DNA of 64,000 nucleotides from Hallerella sp963660435 (lineage in GTDB: Bacteria; Fibrobacterota; Fibrobacteria; Fibrobacterales; Fibrobacteraceae), in NCBI GenBank assembly GCA_963660435.1, contig CAVKYI010000008.1, positions 1 to 64,000 on the forward strand. Reading direction: 5' to 3'. The notes under the pieces were generated by a model. It was not told the origin of the DNA and did no database searches. It saw nothing but the letters and a program-made list of their open reading frames with translations. The translations under genes and the position numbers were made by a program. Shown one piece after another: positions 1 to 8,147 of this stretch (positions are counted from its first letter, which is position 1; each line of letters opens with the position of its first letter).

Positions 1-50
1 GCTTGGTCTCATTCAAATTTTCTTAACCAAAGCAATTTTTAGAGGTGACC
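1..50 (-). mobile_element. MITE-like element, copy 1 (cut by window start)
   Basis: This is the end of an interspersed element found five times in the window. Read on the minus strand it opens with the 17-bp terminus GGTCACCTCTAAAAATT and continues with the constant left arm seen in the other copies. The remainder lies before base 1. It sits 43 bp upstream of the DUF748 gene. Confidence 0.85.
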
Positions 51-93
51 TTATGGCTTCTATGTTCACATTCAAGAAACGGAGGCGTGAAGG

Positions 94-2277
94 ATGAAGG
101 CTCTTCGCATTGTCGGAATTTGCGCGGCCGTCCTGTGCGTTCTGTTTTTAGCCCTTTGCCTTTTCGCTCCGCGGCTAGCGAAAGGCTATGTCGAAAACCA
201 CTCGAAGGAACTGATCGGTCGGCGCGTCCAGATAGAAAGCGTCTCGTTCAACCCGTTCCGCTTTTCCGTATCCGTCAAGGGCTTTGCCGTTTTCGAAAAG
301 GACGATTCGACGACATTCGCCTCTTTTCGGGAATTTTACGTCAATGCCGATCCGCTGCGGCTTTTTACGGGGAACATCTCTCTTTCGGAAGTGCGTCTGG
401 ATTCTCCCTTTGCGCGGATAGAGAAGAATGGGGAGCTTTTCAACTTTTCGGATATTCTCGGGCGCCTTGCGTCGGATTCGGCGAACGCTTCCGTGGAAAG
501 CCGGGATTCGTCGAAAGCGAACTCGTTCCCGTTCGGCATTTCCATCCGGCAGATAGCGATTCTTTCGGGCGACATCCTCTATGACGACAGCGAAGTGAAC
601 TCCCATATCGGCATTCGGGATTTTTCCCTGCGCATTCCCGAAATCTATTTTTCGAACAGAAAGACATCGCTCGGGGTGAATCTTGAATTTGCGGACGGCG
701 GTTCCCTGCATGTGGAAAGCGACTACGCGATGGAAAGCGGGGATTTTTCGCTGGATGTCGCGCTTTCGGGATTTTCCCTGTCGGCGGTGAAGCCCTACCT
801 GGAATCCGCGCTGGATTTCAAGGAACTTTCGGGAAAGGTCGGGATTCGGCTTTCGCTTTCGGGGAACGCGAACGACGTTCTCGCTTCCGTCGTGCGGGGA
901 AACGTTTCGCTCGACAGCGTGGTCCTCACGGAAAATTCCGAAAAGACCATGGGCGTGGAAAGTCTGGAGATCCAGATTGCCGAGGCGAATCTGAAGGATA
1001 GGCGCTTCGTCATCGATTCCGTTTCCGTACGCGGAGCCTCGGCCCACTTCGATCTCTTCAAGAATTCGAACAATATCGATGCGCTTCTCGCGGGGAAAAA
1101 GTCCGCGGAGCGTCCCGCTTCGGATTCGACAGCTTCCGCCTCGGATTCTTTGAATTCGGAAGGTTCTTCGGAACAAGTGAAGCCCGATTTGCTAGTCAAG
1201 CGGTTTTCCGTTACGGATACGCGCTTTGCCGTGGAAGATCATACGGTTCCCGGCGGCTTCCGCTATGCCGTTTCGGGAATTTCGCTTGCGGCTTCGGATG
1301 TTTCGCTCGACAGGGAAGCGAGAGTCGATTTCAGGGCTTCCCTTCCGCATGGAGGTTCGGTGAAGGCCTTTGCCAGGTTCAATCCTGCAAACGTAAATCG
1401 CCTTGACGCGAACATCGCGGTGAAAAACGTATCGATGAAGGATTTTTCCGTCTATTCGGAACATTATACGGGATATCCCATCACGGCGGGCGCGTTCGGC
1501 TTTGCCTCCGACAATATTCTTCGAGACGGGGAAATCGACAGCCGGAACAACATCGACATCTACAATCTGACAGTCGGGGACAAGCCTTCCGGGGCAAAAC
1601 CCGAATACACGGTGCCGATGAAGATCGCTCTCTACATTCTCAAGGACAAGGACGGAAAGATAGCGTTTGACGTTCCCGTGAAGGGAAATCTCCGAGACCC
1701 GAAGTTTTCGTATGGAAAGATCGTCTGGCAGACGGTCATGAACCTGATGGTGAAGGTGGCGCTTTCTCCGGCGAAGTTCCTGCTCGGCGGTTCGTCGCCA
1801 AGCGACTTCTCTTTCGACGTCGCCGCGGACGACTTTACGAGCGAGCAATATGGAATCGCTTCGGGGTGGACGCGTATCCTTTCCGAGAAGCCCGGCGCGG
1901 TCCTCACGGTAGTCGAAGCGTTCCGTCCCGATAGGGAACTCGAGAACTTTGCGCTCGGCATGGAAAAGCTCGATTTCTACAGGTTCGAGACTGGTCGCGC
2001 CGAACTCACCCCGGTCGATCGGAAGGCGGCCCTCGAAACGGACGTTTCCCTCGAAGCGTTCAAGGCCTTTGCCGCTACGTGGTCCCGCCCGTCGGATGCG
2101 GAACTTTTCGCTTCGATGGAAGCGCTTTCCGGCCTGCGCCGTGAAAAGCTCCTGAAGGCTCTTTCCGCACAGCCTGGCGTGACGGCGAAAAACCTGGTCG
2201 TCCGGAAGGCGACGGCGAAGGAACAGGCGGATTTCGGAAAGAAGGCTTCTTACCGCATGATGGTTGAATTTCCGTGA
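94..2277 (+). CDS. DUF748 (AsmA-like) envelope protein
   Basis: A 727-residue protein with one N-terminal membrane anchor (about residues 5-27) and a large periplasmic part. Right after the anchor comes GRRVQIESVSFNPFRF, which fits the start of AsmA/DUF748 proteins, and about residues 506-560 (LKDKDGKIAFDVPVKG and following) resemble the DUF748 signature. Related proteins are thought to bridge or organise the envelope. The start is supported by GGAGG eight bases upstream. It overlaps the next gene by four bases, so the two are probably co-translated. The exact substrate is unknown. Confidence 0.85.
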   Translation: MKALRIVGICAAVLCVLFLALCLFAPRLAKGYVENHSKELIGRRVQIESVSFNPFRFSVSVKGFAVFEKDDSTTFASFREFYVNADPLRLFTGNISLSEVRLDSPFARIEKNGELFNFSDILGRLASDSANASVESRDSSKANSFPFGISIRQIAILSGDILYDDSEVNSHIGIRDFSLRIPEIYFSNRKTSLGVNLEFADGGSLHVESDYAMESGDFSLDVALSGFSLSAVKPYLESALDFKELSGKVGIRLSLSGNANDVLASVVRGNVSLDSVVLTENSEKTMGVESLEIQIAEANLKDRRFVIDSVSVRGASAHFDLFKNSNNIDALLAGKKSAERPASDSTASASDSLNSEGSSEQVKPDLLVKRFSVTDTRFAVEDHTVPGGFRYAVSGISLAASDVSLDREARVDFRASLPHGGSVKAFARFNPANVNRLDANIAVKNVSMKDFSVYSEHYTGYPITAGAFGFASDNILRDGEIDSRNNIDIYNLTVGDKPSGAKPEYTVPMKIALYILKDKDGKIAFDVPVKGNLRDPKFSYGKIVWQTVMNLMVKVALSPAKFLLGGSSPSDFSFDVAADDFTSEQYGIASGWTRILSEKPGAVLTVVEAFRPDRELENFALGMEKLDFYRFETGRAELTPVDRKAALETDVSLEAFKAFAATWSRPSDAELFASMEALSGLRREKLLKALSAQPGVTAKNLVVRKATAKEQADFGKKASYRMMVEFP

Positions 2278-4025
2278 AGTGGACGCTCTGGATACTTCTA
2301 GCCTCGATGGCTTTTGCAAGGACGCCTCTCGTCGAGCGTGTACTCGCGCGCCCTTCGGCGGATTCTCTCGTCTATTTTCGGGTGGATTCGATCGTTGTGG
2401 AAAACGGGGACGCGTTTGACGATTCCAAGGCCTATTCGTGGGCGGACAGTCTGGTCTATGCTGCCGGTAACGTCATCCATATCGAAACGCGGAAATCCGT
2501 CGTGGAAAGGCTTGTCCTCTTTGATGTCGGGGATTCGGTTAACTTGTACGAACTCATCGAAAGCGAAAAGAACCTGCGCAGCCAGGCCTACATCGCCGAT
2601 GCGCACATCACAAGGGAAGTTTCACCGTCGGGAAAGAACATCGTCCGGGTGAAGACGAGCGATACGTGGACGCTCACCATTCCTCTATCGGTGGAACGCC
2701 CGAGCGACGGTCCGCTTTACTACGGAATAGGCGTCTGGGAAAACAACTTTCTGGGATTCGGGCAGACGATTGGAATCTACTATTCGCATGACGAGTTTCG
2801 CGACCGCTTCATGGGGCTTTACAACAACAGCAACTTTCTCTTTCGGCACAACGCGTTCGAAGCCTCCATTTCGCGGAACACGGACGGTTACACGCACTAC
2901 GCGACGATGTACAGACCCTATCTTTCGCGAAGCAGGAACGAATGGGCCTATACCGTGGCGGGCTACCTGAATAAGTCGGACGCGAAGTACTACTGGACGG
3001 GGCGGCTCCCGACAGGGACGGAGCATGTTGCGCTTTCGGACAGCGCGAAGGAAGATCTCCCGACGTTCAACCGGAAGCATGGAAACGAAATTCTCCGGGT
3101 AAATCGCATCGAGGAGGATTCGGCGAGCTTCCGAGTGGGGCGTTCCCTCGGCGGCGAGGAATTCAGGATCTATCTGGGATTAAGCTACGACTACCATCGG
3201 CTAGGACGTTCCTACGCGTCGGTTTCGCGAAAGGCCTTTCTCTTGAACGGGGAACCGACCGCCCTGGATTCCGCCACGGTCCGGGACTGGATTCCCGAAA
3301 TGCTCGATTCGCGCTTTGGAGCGAGCGTCACGCTTTCGAGGATTCGCTATGACCGCCTCGTCAACTTCAAGCACGCCAAGTGGACGGAAGATGTCGATAA
3401 GGGCTATTCCGTAAAGATTGGAATTTCGAAAAACTGGAAGTCACTCGGGGCGATGGACGACGATTTTCGCCTGGACTATTCCATCTATCTTGCGCTCGGT
3501 TCGAAAAAGCACCATCTCGTCCTGAACGCGAAGTCTCGTTTCTATTTCGATTCGGATTCGCGTCGCGACATTTACGAATTCGCTTCGGCGGAATACATCT
3601 GGCGTTCGAACGAATGGTTCTCGACGCAGGTTTCGGGCTACGCGGATGCCTTCAAACGATCCGCCTATGGCAGACAGCTTTCGCTCGGCGGGCTCCAGAA
3701 CCAGGAATTTTACGGATTCCCGACCTATCTCTATACGGGGCAGGCGCGCTTTTACGGGCAAATCGAGGAACGCTTCTTTCCCCATTTTGAAATCGGGACC
3801 GTCGCTCCGGTGCTTGCCGCCTTTTTCAAGGCGGGAGAGACCGCCGCCAAGGTTCATCTCTTTGAACCGGACGATCTGACTTACATCGCCGGCTTTGGGA
3901 TTCGCTTCGCGATGACGAAATCCGTATCGGGGCTGGTCAACCATCTGGACTTCAGCTGGCCGCTCAACGGACCGCTTGTCTCGCCCTATCCGCGGATCGC
4001 CCTGATCGGGCTTTTTTCCCTTTGA
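2274..4025 (+). CDS. BamA/Omp85-like outer-membrane barrel protein
   Basis: A 583-residue protein with an N-terminal signal peptide (WILLASMAFA), an N-terminal region reminiscent of a POTRA domain (about residues 60-130) and a long C-terminal part of alternating aromatic and polar strands, as in outer-membrane barrels. The start codon is GTG overlapping the preceding TGA. Coupling to a DUF748 gene suggests an envelope assembly or lipid-handling pair. I see the barrel-like pattern; the Omp85 assignment is inference. Confidence 0.65.
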   Translation: MKWTLWILLASMAFARTPLVERVLARPSADSLVYFRVDSIVVENGDAFDDSKAYSWADSLVYAAGNVIHIETRKSVVERLVLFDVGDSVNLYELIESEKNLRSQAYIADAHITREVSPSGKNIVRVKTSDTWTLTIPLSVERPSDGPLYYGIGVWENNFLGFGQTIGIYYSHDEFRDRFMGLYNNSNFLFRHNAFEASISRNTDGYTHYATMYRPYLSRSRNEWAYTVAGYLNKSDAKYYWTGRLPTGTEHVALSDSAKEDLPTFNRKHGNEILRVNRIEEDSASFRVGRSLGGEEFRIYLGLSYDYHRLGRSYASVSRKAFLLNGEPTALDSATVRDWIPEMLDSRFGASVTLSRIRYDRLVNFKHAKWTEDVDKGYSVKIGISKNWKSLGAMDDDFRLDYSIYLALGSKKHHLVLNAKSRFYFDSDSRRDIYEFASAEYIWRSNEWFSTQVSGYADAFKRSAYGRQLSLGGLQNQEFYGFPTYLYTGQARFYGQIEERFFPHFEIGTVAPVLAAFFKAGETAAKVHLFEPDDLTYIAGFGIRFAMTKSVSGLVNHLDFSWPLNGPLVSPYPRIALIGLFSL

Positions 4026-4039
4026 ATTTTCGAGGTTCT

Positions 4040-4327
4040 ATGCACCGGAAGCTTTATCTCGTCGAAATCGGAGTCGGAATCGTCGCCATGGTCCTCGGAA
4101 CATGGATAAGCGTTCTCGTCTTTCGGGAAGGATTCTTTGCGGGAGCCCTGATGCTCGTGGTGACGGGGGCCTTGAGCGCGCTTCTCGGATTCAAGGAATA
4201 CAGAAACATCCACGGTCCGGCCTGGCAGGAATCGTTCTTCAAGATTCTGCGGCGGACGATGCTGTTCTTGAACGCGATGCTTTCCGCTATCGTCGCGGGA
4301 ACTCTCGTTTCGATGCTCGGAGGCTAG
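4040..4327 (+). CDS. Small membrane protein, unknown function
   Basis: A 95-residue protein with about three hydrophobic segments (residues roughly 9-28, 31-48 and 70-92). I chose the ATG at 4040, preceded by GAGG, over a TTG that overlaps the preceding stop. It follows the barrel gene by 14 bases and is probably its operon partner. Its stop abuts that of the convergent lipoprotein gene. I recognise no family. Confidence 0.6.
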   Translation: MHRKLYLVEIGVGIVAMVLGTWISVLVFREGFFAGALMLVVTGALSALLGFKEYRNIHGPAWQESFFKILRRTMLFLNAMLSAIVAGTLVSMLGG

Positions 4328-4705
4328 CTATTCCGCGTTTGCCGGGGTGAGCTTCTTGAACTGTTCCCGGTAGGAGGCTTCGTCGATACGCGCATACTTG
4401 GAAAGAATCGTTCCGAACAGGTAGAAGGCGGAATCCTTTTCGACGCGCATGGAAAAGGGCATGTCGAGCGAATTCTTTCCCGTGAGGACGGTATCGCCTT
4501 CGATGTGGGCGGAAAGATCTCCGTTGATGTTGCGGATCGTGTAGAGGTTCTCGCCGGGCGCCGTCTGGAAGACTTCGAAAATCATGTTGTCTTCGCCTTG
4601 CCAGAAGCCCGTGAAAACAGGCTTTTCCTTCGTCGAGCAGGATGCAAGGAACGAAGCCGAAAGAATTGTCGCTATCCACAGAACTTTTTTCATGTTTTTC
4701 TCCAA
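4328..4705 (-). CDS. Small lipoprotein
   Basis: A 125-residue protein whose N-terminus has a lipobox (ASFLASC), predicting lipid attachment after export. The likely start is the internal MKK at about 4693; the upstream ATG adds four residues. The mature part (FTGFWQGEDNMIFEVFQ and later) looks like a small beta-rich domain. It converges with the membrane-protein gene with no bases between the stops. Function unknown. Confidence 0.7.
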   Translation of the reverse strand: MEKNMKKVLWIATILSASFLASCSTKEKPVFTGFWQGEDNMIFEVFQTAPGENLYTIRNINGDLSAHIEGDTVLTGKNSLDMPFSMRVEKDSAFYLFGTILSKYARIDEASYREQFKKLTPANAE

Positions 4706-4730
4706 TCTCTAGATAAAATAACAAACTATT

Positions 4731-5168
4731 TTGAAAGGGATGAAGTCTTTTGTCGCCTGTCTGCTTTTTGCCGCATCGTTCGCCTTTTCGGAATGGGGAC
4801 CGAAAGAGGTTCATGCCCTGCTGCTCTCGCGGACCGCGCAAAAGCACGGCGTGCAGACGGGAAAGCTCGATGCGGCGATGGACACGGCTGGGCTGGTCGT
4901 GGTTGCCGAGTTTCATCGGGCGATGGGGGATTCTTACCGGCCGACGATCACGAGCGCGAACGATTTTGCCTGGCATGCCCGCTTTTCCAGGCATTATTAC
5001 AACAAGGCGCTGGATTTCAGGCTTTTCGACGTTCCCAGGGAAAAGCGTTCCGATCTGATTCTTTCGATTCGCCGCAAGCTGGGAAGTCGCTTTCTCGTCC
5101 TGTGGGAAAACGCCGGGAAGCGGGGCGAGCATCTGCATATCGAGCTGAGGGACGACGACCGGAACTGA
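4731..5168 (+). CDS. Secreted peptidase M15-like protein
   Basis: A 145-residue exported protein with a signal peptide (residues 1-20). The core carries SRHYYNKALDFR (His88, Asp95) and GEHLHIEL (His134, His136), matching the spacing and context of the zinc ligands of the M15 D-Ala-D-Ala carboxypeptidase fold. A role in peptidoglycan trimming is inferred. The start is either TTG at 4731 or ATG at 4740; neither has a well-spaced Shine-Dalgarno. It could also be a non-catalytic relative. Confidence 0.6.
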   Translation: MKGMKSFVACLLFAASFAFSEWGPKEVHALLLSRTAQKHGVQTGKLDAAMDTAGLVVVAEFHRAMGDSYRPTITSANDFAWHARFSRHYYNKALDFRLFDVPREKRSDLILSIRRKLGSRFLVLWENAGKRGEHLHIELRDDDRN

Positions 5169-5232
5169 GTCGCGCTTCGCTTTTTCCTGCGAACCGTTAT
5201 CTCCGCGGGGCATTTTGGAACACCGAAGGGAG

Positions 5233-5364
5233 TGACCCGCCTGCTGCGGGCAGGCCCGCCTGCTGCGGGCAGGTAGAATCCATTCCGAGCATTATGGATC
5301 CTACCTGCCTGTCGGCAGACAGGTCGGTCGCTGTGCTCCCTCCAGGATGACGATGTAACGAAAC
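5233..5364. repeat. Intergenic hairpin-repeat cluster with nested palindromes
   Basis: The intergenic segment holds two back-to-back copies of CCCGCCTGCTGCGGGCAGG, then TAGAATCCATTCCG, then GGATCCTA followed by the palindrome ACCTGCCTGTCGGCAGACAGGT and TCCAGGATGAC. The same parts recur at 34.65-35.1 kb, so this is a dispersed repeat family that can fold into hairpins. Confidence 0.75.
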
Positions 5365-5372
5365 TTTTCACG

Positions 5373-6359
5373 CTAGGCAAGTCTCAGGCCTGTCTCTGAA
5401 ACAGGGCGTTTCGATCCATCGCCGGCGATTTCCCGGACAAGCTTCGGGACGAGGTATCCCGGCAGGGCGTTTCGCAAATCTTCCATGATCTGCAGGGCTC
5501 TTGCGTCGGAAACTTCAAAGTGTGCCACTCCCGTCGCATGGTCTAGCTGGTGCAGGTAGTAGGGGAGTACGCCTTGTTCGAAAAGCCTTCGCGAAAGTTC
5601 TCCGAGAATTTCCGCGGAATCGTTCACGTCTTTCAGGAGCGCGGACTGGTTGAGAAGAAGCGCGCCGATTTTCCTTAGCGAATCGAAAACGGCTTTCGAT
5701 GAATCATCGAGTTCCTTCGGATGATCGACGTGCGTGACAACTACGAGCTTCCTTTTTTCCGCGACCTTGCCTAGCGGTTCGAGCAGGGAATTCTTGCCGC
5801 CTTCAAGAAGGACTTGCGGATAGGTGACGGGAATGCGCGTGTGGATGCGAATCGTACGGACATGTTCGTGAAGCAGGATTCCCTCGACAAGAGCTTCGAA
5901 GGCTTGCCGGGAAAGCATCAGGGGATCTCCGCCCGAAAGAATCACCTCGGAAATGTCGGGATGTTTCGAAAGCCAGTCGGAAAGGCGTGCCGGGAAGTTT
6001 TCGGGAGCGCGTCGCGCTTCCGCTCTCCGGAAACAGAACCGGCAATGCAGGCTGCAGGCGAAAGTCGGCTCGACGAGGATTCGTCCCCTGTATTTTTGCA
6101 GAATGCCCGGTTCCCTCTCGCTTTCTCCGTCGCCGACCGGGTCGTCCGAAAACCCTTCGACGATACGGTTTTCCTCTTCGGTAGGCAGAATCTCCCGCAA
6201 AAGCGGATCGTTCAGATCTCCTTTCCTTATCTTGGAGGCGAAATGTCGCGAGACAAGAAAGGAAAATCGAGAGTTGGCGACCTGGATTTTGGGTTCCGGA
6301 AGTTCCAGAAAGGCGAATAGTTCTTTCAAACTGGTAAAAAAAGGCGTTGCTTGTGTCAT
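5373..6359 (-). CDS. epmB: EF-P (R)-beta-lysine-producing lysine 2,3-aminomutase EpmB
   Basis: A 328-residue radical SAM/PLP enzyme of the KamA/EpmB family. The cluster motif CSLHCRFCF (CxxxCxxC) is present, as is LSGGDPLML. EpmB isomerises lysine to beta-lysine, which EpmA attaches to elongation factor P. The length matches EpmB rather than longer catabolic KamA enzymes. I chose MTQATPFF at 6359; the open frame extends further only through efp on the opposite strand. It is divergent from efp, the same pairing seen in Enterobacteria. Confidence 0.88.
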   Translation of the reverse strand: MTQATPFFTSLKELFAFLELPEPKIQVANSRFSFLVSRHFASKIRKGDLNDPLLREILPTEEENRIVEGFSDDPVGDGESEREPGILQKYRGRILVEPTFACSLHCRFCFRRAEARRAPENFPARLSDWLSKHPDISEVILSGGDPLMLSRQAFEALVEGILLHEHVRTIRIHTRIPVTYPQVLLEGGKNSLLEPLGKVAEKRKLVVVTHVDHPKELDDSSKAVFDSLRKIGALLLNQSALLKDVNDSAEILGELSRRLFEQGVLPYYLHQLDHATGVAHFEVSDARALQIMEDLRNALPGYLVPKLVREIAGDGSKRPVSETGLRLA

Positions 6360-6411
6360 ATTTTTTCTATTTTTTAGCCCAAATCTAAATCTTTTCGATG
6401 AGGCATATTCT

Positions 6412-6978
6412 ATGGGTACAGTCAGTACAAACGAGTTCCGTAAAAAGCTGAAGATTATCGTCGATGGCCAGCCATGGATGATCGTCGATAACCAGTTCGT
6501 GAAACCCGGCAAGGGCCAGGCGTTTAACCGGGTTCGCATCAAGAACCTGATTACGGGCCGTACTCTCGAACGTACGTGGAAGAGCGGCGACACGGTCGAA
6601 GAAGCCGAGGTCACCTATACGGAAATGACCTACCTCTACAACGACGGCGCGACCTGGTTCTTTATGGACAACACGTCGATGGAAACGATGGAAATCCCGA
6701 AGGACGCCCTGAACGGTGCGGAAGTCTGGCTTCTGGACAATGCGACCGTCCAGGTCACCTGGTGGGATGGCAAGGCTATCGAAGTGATCCCGCCGACATT
6801 TGTCGAGATGACGATCACTTCCGCGCCTCCTGCGGTCCAGGGCAACACGAGCGGCAACGTTCTGCGCGAAGCGGTCCTCGAAACGGGTGCAAAGGTCATG
6901 ATCCCGCTCTTCATCCAGGAAGGCATGAAGATCAAGGTCGATACGCGCGACGGTTCCTACGTGGAACGCGCCAAGTAA
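6412..6978 (+). CDS. efp: Translation elongation factor P
   Basis: A 188-residue EF-P of usual length with three beta-barrel domains. It rescues ribosomes stalled at polyproline stretches. The tip loop is KPGKGQAF with Lys34, the same loop as in EF-Ps that are beta-lysylated by the EpmA/EpmB pathway, which agrees with the adjacent epmB. Codon use is highly biased, as expected for an abundant translation factor. EpmA is not in this window. Confidence 0.95.
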   Translation: MGTVSTNEFRKKLKIIVDGQPWMIVDNQFVKPGKGQAFNRVRIKNLITGRTLERTWKSGDTVEEAEVTYTEMTYLYNDGATWFFMDNTSMETMEIPKDALNGAEVWLLDNATVQVTWWDGKAIEVIPPTFVEMTITSAPPAVQGNTSGNVLREAVLETGAKVMIPLFIQEGMKIKVDTRDGSYVERAK

Positions 6979-7007
6979 TTCTTTGAAAATACTCTTTAGC
7001 GAGAGAA

Positions 7008-7040
7008 GCTCCCGGATTCTTCCGGGCGTTTCGCGTTTTC
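7008..7040 (+). terminator. Probable rho-independent terminator after efp
   Basis: The stem CCCGGA-TTCT-TCCGGG is followed by CGTTTCGCGTTTTC, 30 bases after the efp stop. The T-run is broken, so termination strength is uncertain. Confidence 0.5.
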
Positions 7041-7065
7041 CATCAGAAATCGGCGAATCGCTCCA

Positions 7066-7226
7066 GGTCACCTCTAAAAATTGCTTTGGTTAAAAAAATT
7101 TGAATGAGACCAAGCGAAGGCAGGAATGAAAAGTGGCGAATACTGGATGTATTTGCTACTTTGAATGACGAACCGGCGCGAAGCGTCGCAATCAAATTTT
7201 TGAAAATTGAATTTTTAGAGGTGACC
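7066..7226. mobile_element. MITE-like element, copy 2 (161 bp)
   Basis: The longest copy. It is bounded by GGTCACCTCTAAAAATT and its exact inverse AATTTTTAGAGGTGACC. Its centre has a segment missing from the shorter copies, including an imperfect hairpin (GTGGCGAATAC...GTATTTGCTAC). It lies between the convergent efp and RgpF-like genes, and its right terminus provides the stop of the latter. Confidence 0.85.
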
Positions 7227-8144
7227 AAAAGTCTTGGACCGCTTTTCCGCGAAACCGGAAGAAACGTTGAATTTTCCCCGCCGAATCCGCCAAAGAAGCC
7301 GATAGCAGGCCAAGCGCAACCTTTGGAAGACGCTTTTCCAAAAGGACTTCTTGAATTCCAGAAGCCATTTCATGTCAAAATCGCTGTCCGGGAACCCGAA
7401 GCGTTCGATTTCCGCGATATAGTCCGTCAGGAGTGCAGCCCGGGCGCCCTGGTCAAGGAAAAAGAAAACTTCCAGTCTGGTCCATCGGCATTCCAGAAGC
7501 TTTCGCTTTACAAATCCGCATTTCGCCCGAACAAGCTCCGCATACGAAAAAAGAACGGGTCTTTCGGTGTGAAAAAGCGACGCGAGGGAAAATCCCCGTC
7601 CGCGCAAGAAGACGCTCGTTCCCACTTCCAGGCGCTTTACCGTATCGTAAAAGTTCTCGCCTTCGGGTTCGTCGAGAAGCCGTTGGCAAAAAGGCGAAAT
7701 CGCCGCCGTCTTGAAATACAGAAAGAACGATTGCAGGTGTGGCGCGAATTCGTCGTTTTCCGTAAGCGATACGACATCCGCCGGACTTTCTTCGGCCGCG
7801 TTGAAAAAGGCGAGAAATCGATTCTGGAAATAGACAACGGAATCGTTCACGAGGACAAGCCGCTCCCATTCCTCGCGGCGAAACCTTGCCGTGTACTGGA
7901 TGTAACGTTTCCACATGCCAAAATCGTAACCGCGATTTTCGGTGAAAAAAAGTTCGATGCGGTGCAAGTCCAAAAAAGCGTGAGACGAAGGGTCGAGATC
8001 GCGCTCGTTGGTGAGGTAGGCGACCGTGTAGCCCGTCGAGCAGAGGCTTTCCAGAGCGTATTTCACATACCCGGGCAGGGCTTCTCCCGTCTGGAACGAG
8101 GCGTAGAGAATCTTTCGCAGGGGTCTTGTCTTCTGTTCCGGCAT
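7215..8144 (-). CDS. Rhamnan synthesis F (RgpF)-like glycan-biosynthesis protein
   Basis: A 309-residue cytoplasmic protein. The motif TENRGYDFGMWKRYI (about residues 68-82) is typical of RgpF-type proteins of cell-wall or LPS polysaccharide synthesis, and VLVNDSVVY fits the family core. It starts three bases after the rnr stop, so it is transcribed with rnr. Its last three residues (Gly-His-Leu) and its TAA lie inside the repeat element, so the original C-terminus was probably replaced. Sugar specificity is unknown. Confidence 0.7.
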   Translation of the reverse strand: MPEQKTRPLRKILYASFQTGEALPGYVKYALESLCSTGYTVAYLTNERDLDPSSHAFLDLHRIELFFTENRGYDFGMWKRYIQYTARFRREEWERLVLVNDSVVYFQNRFLAFFNAAEESPADVVSLTENDEFAPHLQSFFLYFKTAAISPFCQRLLDEPEGENFYDTVKRLEVGTSVFLRGRGFSLASLFHTERPVLFSYAELVRAKCGFVKRKLLECRWTRLEVFFFLDQGARAALLTDYIAEIERFGFPDSDFDMKWLLEFKKSFWKSVFQRLRLACYRLLWRIRRGKFNVSSGFAEKRSKTFGHL

Positions 8145-8147
8145 CGG

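Noticed and set aside
7066..7226. Target-site duplications flanking the MITE-like elements
   Set aside because: The flanks of copies 2, 3 and 4 show no shared direct repeat, and the CTG on both sides of copy 5 is too short to be meaningful.
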